Source: Candidatus Micrarchaeia archaeon (GTDB lineage Archaea; Micrarchaeota; Micrarchaeia; Anstonellales; Bilamarchaeaceae). Taken from it: a DNA stretch of 13,644 bases. The position numbers were made by a program, and so were the translations under genes. Every line of letters starts with the position of its first letter. The first letter of the stretch is position 1. A model generated the notes under the pieces. The model did no database searches and had not been told where the DNA came from. It saw nothing but the letters and a program-made list of their open reading frames with translations. This document shows, one piece after another, positions 10,714 to 13,644 of this stretch. The stretch spans positions 1 through 13,644 of the forward strand of contig JBAZLI010000018.1 in assembly GCA_041650355.1 (NCBI GenBank), given 5' to 3'.

Positions 10714-13644
10714 ATGGTGAATGTTACGAAAAAGGCTGAAACGACTGGAACAACCGTGACTAATGCACAGCTAAGGGAAGTCCTAGAGCCGGTGAGGCAG
10801 GCGCTCGTGAAAGGGGAAAACAAAGAGGTCGTGAACGCGAAAATAGATGCCGCTATGGCGAATCTCGACCGGCTCACGGTGAGCGCGGCACAAGAGGACC
10901 GGATAAACCTCGTGAATGTCAAGAGGCTGCTGCTCACTGCGGTAAATGTTGAAACGTTCGGGGCGCAGCAGAAATTGGAAATTTTCGACGTGCTATTCAG
11001 GGAGTACTTTGAAGATGCGAAGTTCAGGAAGTCCGAGACTGCAAACGAAACCGAGATGCAGCAGCTCAGGTACGCGTTCCTGTGCCTTGATAAATTGATG
11101 ATACCGCAGAACACGCAGGCCGCAGGTGAACTCGCCAAGTATTTCGCTGGCGCAGATACTGAAGAGAAAATGCGCGCGAAGCTGCAAAATTTGGGGTTCA
11201 AGCTCACCGCTTCGTATTATGCGGCGAGCATTTTCGGAAGCCTGAAGACATACGGCGGAGGGCTGGAGAACGTTCCGAAGGACGACGCTTTCCTCTATAT
11301 GATGAACAACCTGTCGAGCGTTCCGTTTGAGGACATGCGGAAGGCGATGGAGCTTGCGGAACAGATGAGCTCTGCGTACAGGACAGATGATACGCAGAAG
11401 GTCGTGAAGCTAATGGATGATTATGTTGGGACCGGGCCGGCGAAAAAGGCCATGCTGAGCTTCGTGATTGCCCGAAGGTACGGGGATGTCGGGGCTATCG
11501 CGGAAAAGATGGGCGTGATAAGCAGGCAGAAACGCGAGAGTAGGCAATATGAAGGCAATGGAAAAGAGTATGAATTATACAAGGAAATGATCGTGGGGGA
11601 AAAGGGCATAACTTCTAAGTCTAATGAAGCATATGCTAAGAACCTGGAGGAATACATTGGCGTGAGGACTGCCGGGAAGGCCAGGAGCGAGAATCTGAGC
11701 GGGCTGGACTCGCTGGACGTTTTCGGGAGGTACGCTTTCCTGATAAAGACGTATCCGAACATGGTGCGGCTGATGGGCGACGTGACGCCTTTCAAGGAGT
11801 ACATAAGAACCAAGGGCACCACTACACAGCTCGAGTTCACGCTTTACTGGGACCTACTTCCATCCATACTGCCTTCCAATACTGACTGGAAAAAGATAAC
11901 CGACACGGTTTCCCTTGTGAGCTTCTGGGGCGACAATTTCGTGAGGGACGCGGGATGGAACAGGGAACGCAAGCTCGCAATGCAGGGGGAAAAGATGCTG
12001 AGCGCGGTGGAGCACGCGAACAACATGTTCCTCGCGAGGATGATAAGGGCCACGCTGAAGAATCCGGAGAGGACCGAGACTTCCAGGCGGCCGAATCAAT
12101 ATGAGGATTACATAAAGCCCGAGGATTTCGACCAGTACACGCCGGTGGAGATAACCGAGCGGGAGATAAAGCAGTTCCTGACTCTGTGGCCCCCTACGCT
12201 GGTGAATGACTGGAGAAAGATGCTTGACATCGAGGGAGTGAAAAATCCTGGAGCCGAGGAGCTGGTCATGTGGTTCAGGCGCCTGATGGCCAAGAACGAG
12301 CTGAGCAGGATGCAGATGCAGAGGCCGAGCATATCGCTTGGAATTGCCCTGGACCTGGGGTTGTTCCAGATGTTCCTGGACAGATTGAACGTTTACGAAG
12401 CCATACCGAGCGAGATGTACAGGTACGCGCTCAACGGCCACGGGACATACACGCGCGTGCACCAGTCCGGGAGCGATGCGACGATGAGCGGGGACGCGTA
12501 CCTGGAATGGACTGAATGGGGGCCCACTGCGAGGAAAGCTTATTGGATGTCCATGAGCGGGCTCGGTTCCGAGACCAGGTTCACTGGCGGCGCGTCCGGA
12601 AGCGGGATATACAAGTTCGGAAGGAACAACGAGTACGAGCTTGTTGGCTCGGCAAGCACCGAGGGCTTCAAGTACATAAAAGGCTATTTCGATTCCAAGG
12701 TCGGGGATGTGGAGCAGTTCGCGTGCCTGGAGCTCAACGAGGAAACGAACAAGTACGGAGTCACGTTGTGGCAGAGGAAAGGAAACAAATACGTGCGGAT
12801 GGAATTCGACAGGCAGATGGAGCAGGAGCTGGGCGCGATGAGCCCGGAGCGGGTGTACCAGATTTTCGGCGCGTACCTGGACAACAAAATTGATTCTAGG
12901 CTGTTGTTCAGCGGCGGGAACGTGAAGGGGCTCGTAATCGGGTACAAGATGGACAGTGTGGGACTCGCGGCACTCAAGAGCCGGAACCAATACGCGGCTG
13001 TGGCCGCATATTCCAGCGGATACAACCTTGGAGCCAGGGCGTACCTGGACAAGGAAGGCGCGAAGCAGCTCGGGCTTCTCGTGGAGGCAACGAACATGAG
13101 GCTCAGCGCGGGCGCAGGAAAGGACGCGCAGGGAAAGGGAGTTTACGCAGTGGATTACAGGCAGAGGTTCGGGGGGAAAACTTCAATTTCCGCTATGGGC
13201 GTGAAGCATCTGGATACGTTGCTCGCGGGCGGGATAGATTCCGGGAATGCGTACATGCTTCTGGATTACATAAAGAGGCACGGAGGCGAGCAGGAAGGGC
13301 GCGTGATAGCCGGATTCAAGACCAGCGGCGGAATGCAGGGGGACGTCGCGTGGTTCAGCAGGGCCCAGAATGCGAATTTCCTCTACATGGACGAGTATCT
13401 TGTAACTTACAACGAACTACTCACCAGGAGGAACGAGCTCGTTACCAGGAAGGGAAGGAACACCTACGAAGTCGAGAACGACCTCAGGTCCATCAACTAC
13501 GCCATAGACCAATTGCAGACGGTGACGGACAAGAAATTCAGGGGGGCGATGAGGCTCATAATGCCCAAGAAAGACGGGACTTGGGAGATTGACGCGGTGA
13601 GCGGCGCTTCCACCATGATGAGCGTGATAGCGAAGGGGCCGGAC
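10714..13644 (+). CDS. Very large uncharacterised protein, 3' end outside window
   Basis: The frame is open without a stop for 977 codons from ATG 10714 to the window end. The start follows GGTGG with a 5-base spacer. I do not recognise the protein. About residues 1-565 are predicted mainly helical, with frequent Met, Lys, Glu, Tyr and Trp. From about residue 570 the character changes to short alternating strands with aromatic residues and Gly turns (for example GDAYLEWTEWG, KAYWMSMSGLG, YAAVAAYSSGYNLGARAYL, VYAVDYRQRFGG), and helical segments return near 895-935. No signal peptide, transmembrane helix, Walker motif or nuclease motif is visible, and cysteines are very rare. It is downstream of the 459-residue gene in one operon. 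A large structural or surface-associated protein is possible, but export is not evident from the N-terminus. Confidence 0.9.
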   Translation, partial: MVNVTKKAETTGTTVTNAQLREVLEPVRQALVKGENKEVVNAKIDAAMANLDRLTVSAAQEDRINLVNVKRLLLTAVNVETFGAQQKLEIFDVLFREYFEDAKFRKSETANETEMQQLRYAFLCLDKLMIPQNTQAAGELAKYFAGADTEEKMRAKLQNLGFKLTASYYAASIFGSLKTYGGGLENVPKDDAFLYMMNNLSSVPFEDMRKAMELAEQMSSAYRTDDTQKVVKLMDDYVGTGPAKKAMLSFVIARRYGDVGAIAEKMGVISRQKRESRQYEGNGKEYELYKEMIVGEKGITSKSNEAYAKNLEEYIGVRTAGKARSENLSGLDSLDVFGRYAFLIKTYPNMVRLMGDVTPFKEYIRTKGTTTQLEFTLYWDLLPSILPSNTDWKKITDTVSLVSFWGDNFVRDAGWNRERKLAMQGEKMLSAVEHANNMFLARMIRATLKNPERTETSRRPNQYEDYIKPEDFDQYTPVEITEREIKQFLTLWPPTLVNDWRKMLDIEGVKNPGAEELVMWFRRLMAKNELSRMQMQRPSISLGIALDLGLFQMFLDRLNVYEAIPSEMYRYALNGHGTYTRVHQSGSDATMSGDAYLEWTEWGPTARKAYWMSMSGLGSETRFTGGASGSGIYKFGRNNEYELVGSASTEGFKYIKGYFDSKVGDVEQFACLELNEETNKYGVTLWQRKGNKYVRMEFDRQMEQELGAMSPERVYQIFGAYLDNKIDSRLLFSGGNVKGLVIGYKMDSVGLAALKSRNQYAAVAAYSSGYNLGARAYLDKEGAKQLGLLVEATNMRLSAGAGKDAQGKGVYAVDYRQRFGGKTSISAMGVKHLDTLLAGGIDSGNAYMLLDYIKRHGGEQEGRVIAGFKTSGGMQGDVAWFSRAQNANFLYMDEYLVTYNELLTRRNELVTRKGRNTYEVENDLRSINYAIDQLQTVTDKKFRGAMRLIMPKKDGTWEIDAVSGASTMMSVIAKGPD

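Noticed and set aside
11854..12990. Open frame of 378 codons on the minus strand
   Set aside because: It lies wholly inside the + strand giant gene. It is His/Pro/Arg/Leu-rich with no domain sense, as expected from the antisense of GC-rich coding sequence.

Overview
The window is archaeal DNA. Its lineage is not fixed by the sequence, but it fits a DPANN-type genome such as Micrarchaeota or Diapherotrites; that part is inference. The archaeal evidence is a geranylgeranylglyceryl phosphate synthase for ether-lipid synthesis, a tryptophanyl-tRNA synthetase of archaeal/eukaryotic type, a single-domain KaiC/RecA-like ATPase, TATA-type boxes about 26-28 bp upstream of genes that lack a Shine-Dalgarno, and repeated use of GGTGA or GGTGG ribosome-binding sites. 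Gene packing is dense. I see no rRNA, tRNA, CRISPR array or transposase.

Left third (1-3358): a small three-helix membrane protein on the + strand converges, with a 5-bp gap, on a minus-strand operon. In transcription order that operon is GGGP synthase, an unrecognised protein built from two copies of one ~60-residue unit, pyrE and pyrF. It joins archaeal lipid-head synthesis with the last two steps of UMP synthesis.

Middle (3405-9085): a proline-rich HEAT-like repeat protein and an extended-SDR epimerase/dehydratase lie on the minus strand. Diverging from them on the + strand are a small two-helix membrane protein and trpS. After trpS comes a 234-bp gene-free stretch. It holds strong RNA-like hairpins and ends in an exact 20-bp copy of the 3' end of trpS, which still reads EMWKKQF-stop. 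On its far side is a tightly coupled minus-strand trio: a putative lipoprotein with many N-glycosylation sequons, an unknown 158-residue protein and the KaiC-like ATPase. The three are joined by two identical GGGTGA-N4-ATG junctions.

Right third (9168-13644): a divergent intergenic region with an 11-bp-arm inverted repeat leads into a + strand pair. The first gene encodes a 459-residue protein with a long disordered linker. The second is a very large open frame of at least 977 codons that runs off the window. I recognise neither. The large protein has a helical N-terminal half and a beta-rich C-terminal half, with no signal peptide. This pair and the lipoprotein/unknown/KaiC trio are the best candidates for undescribed systems.
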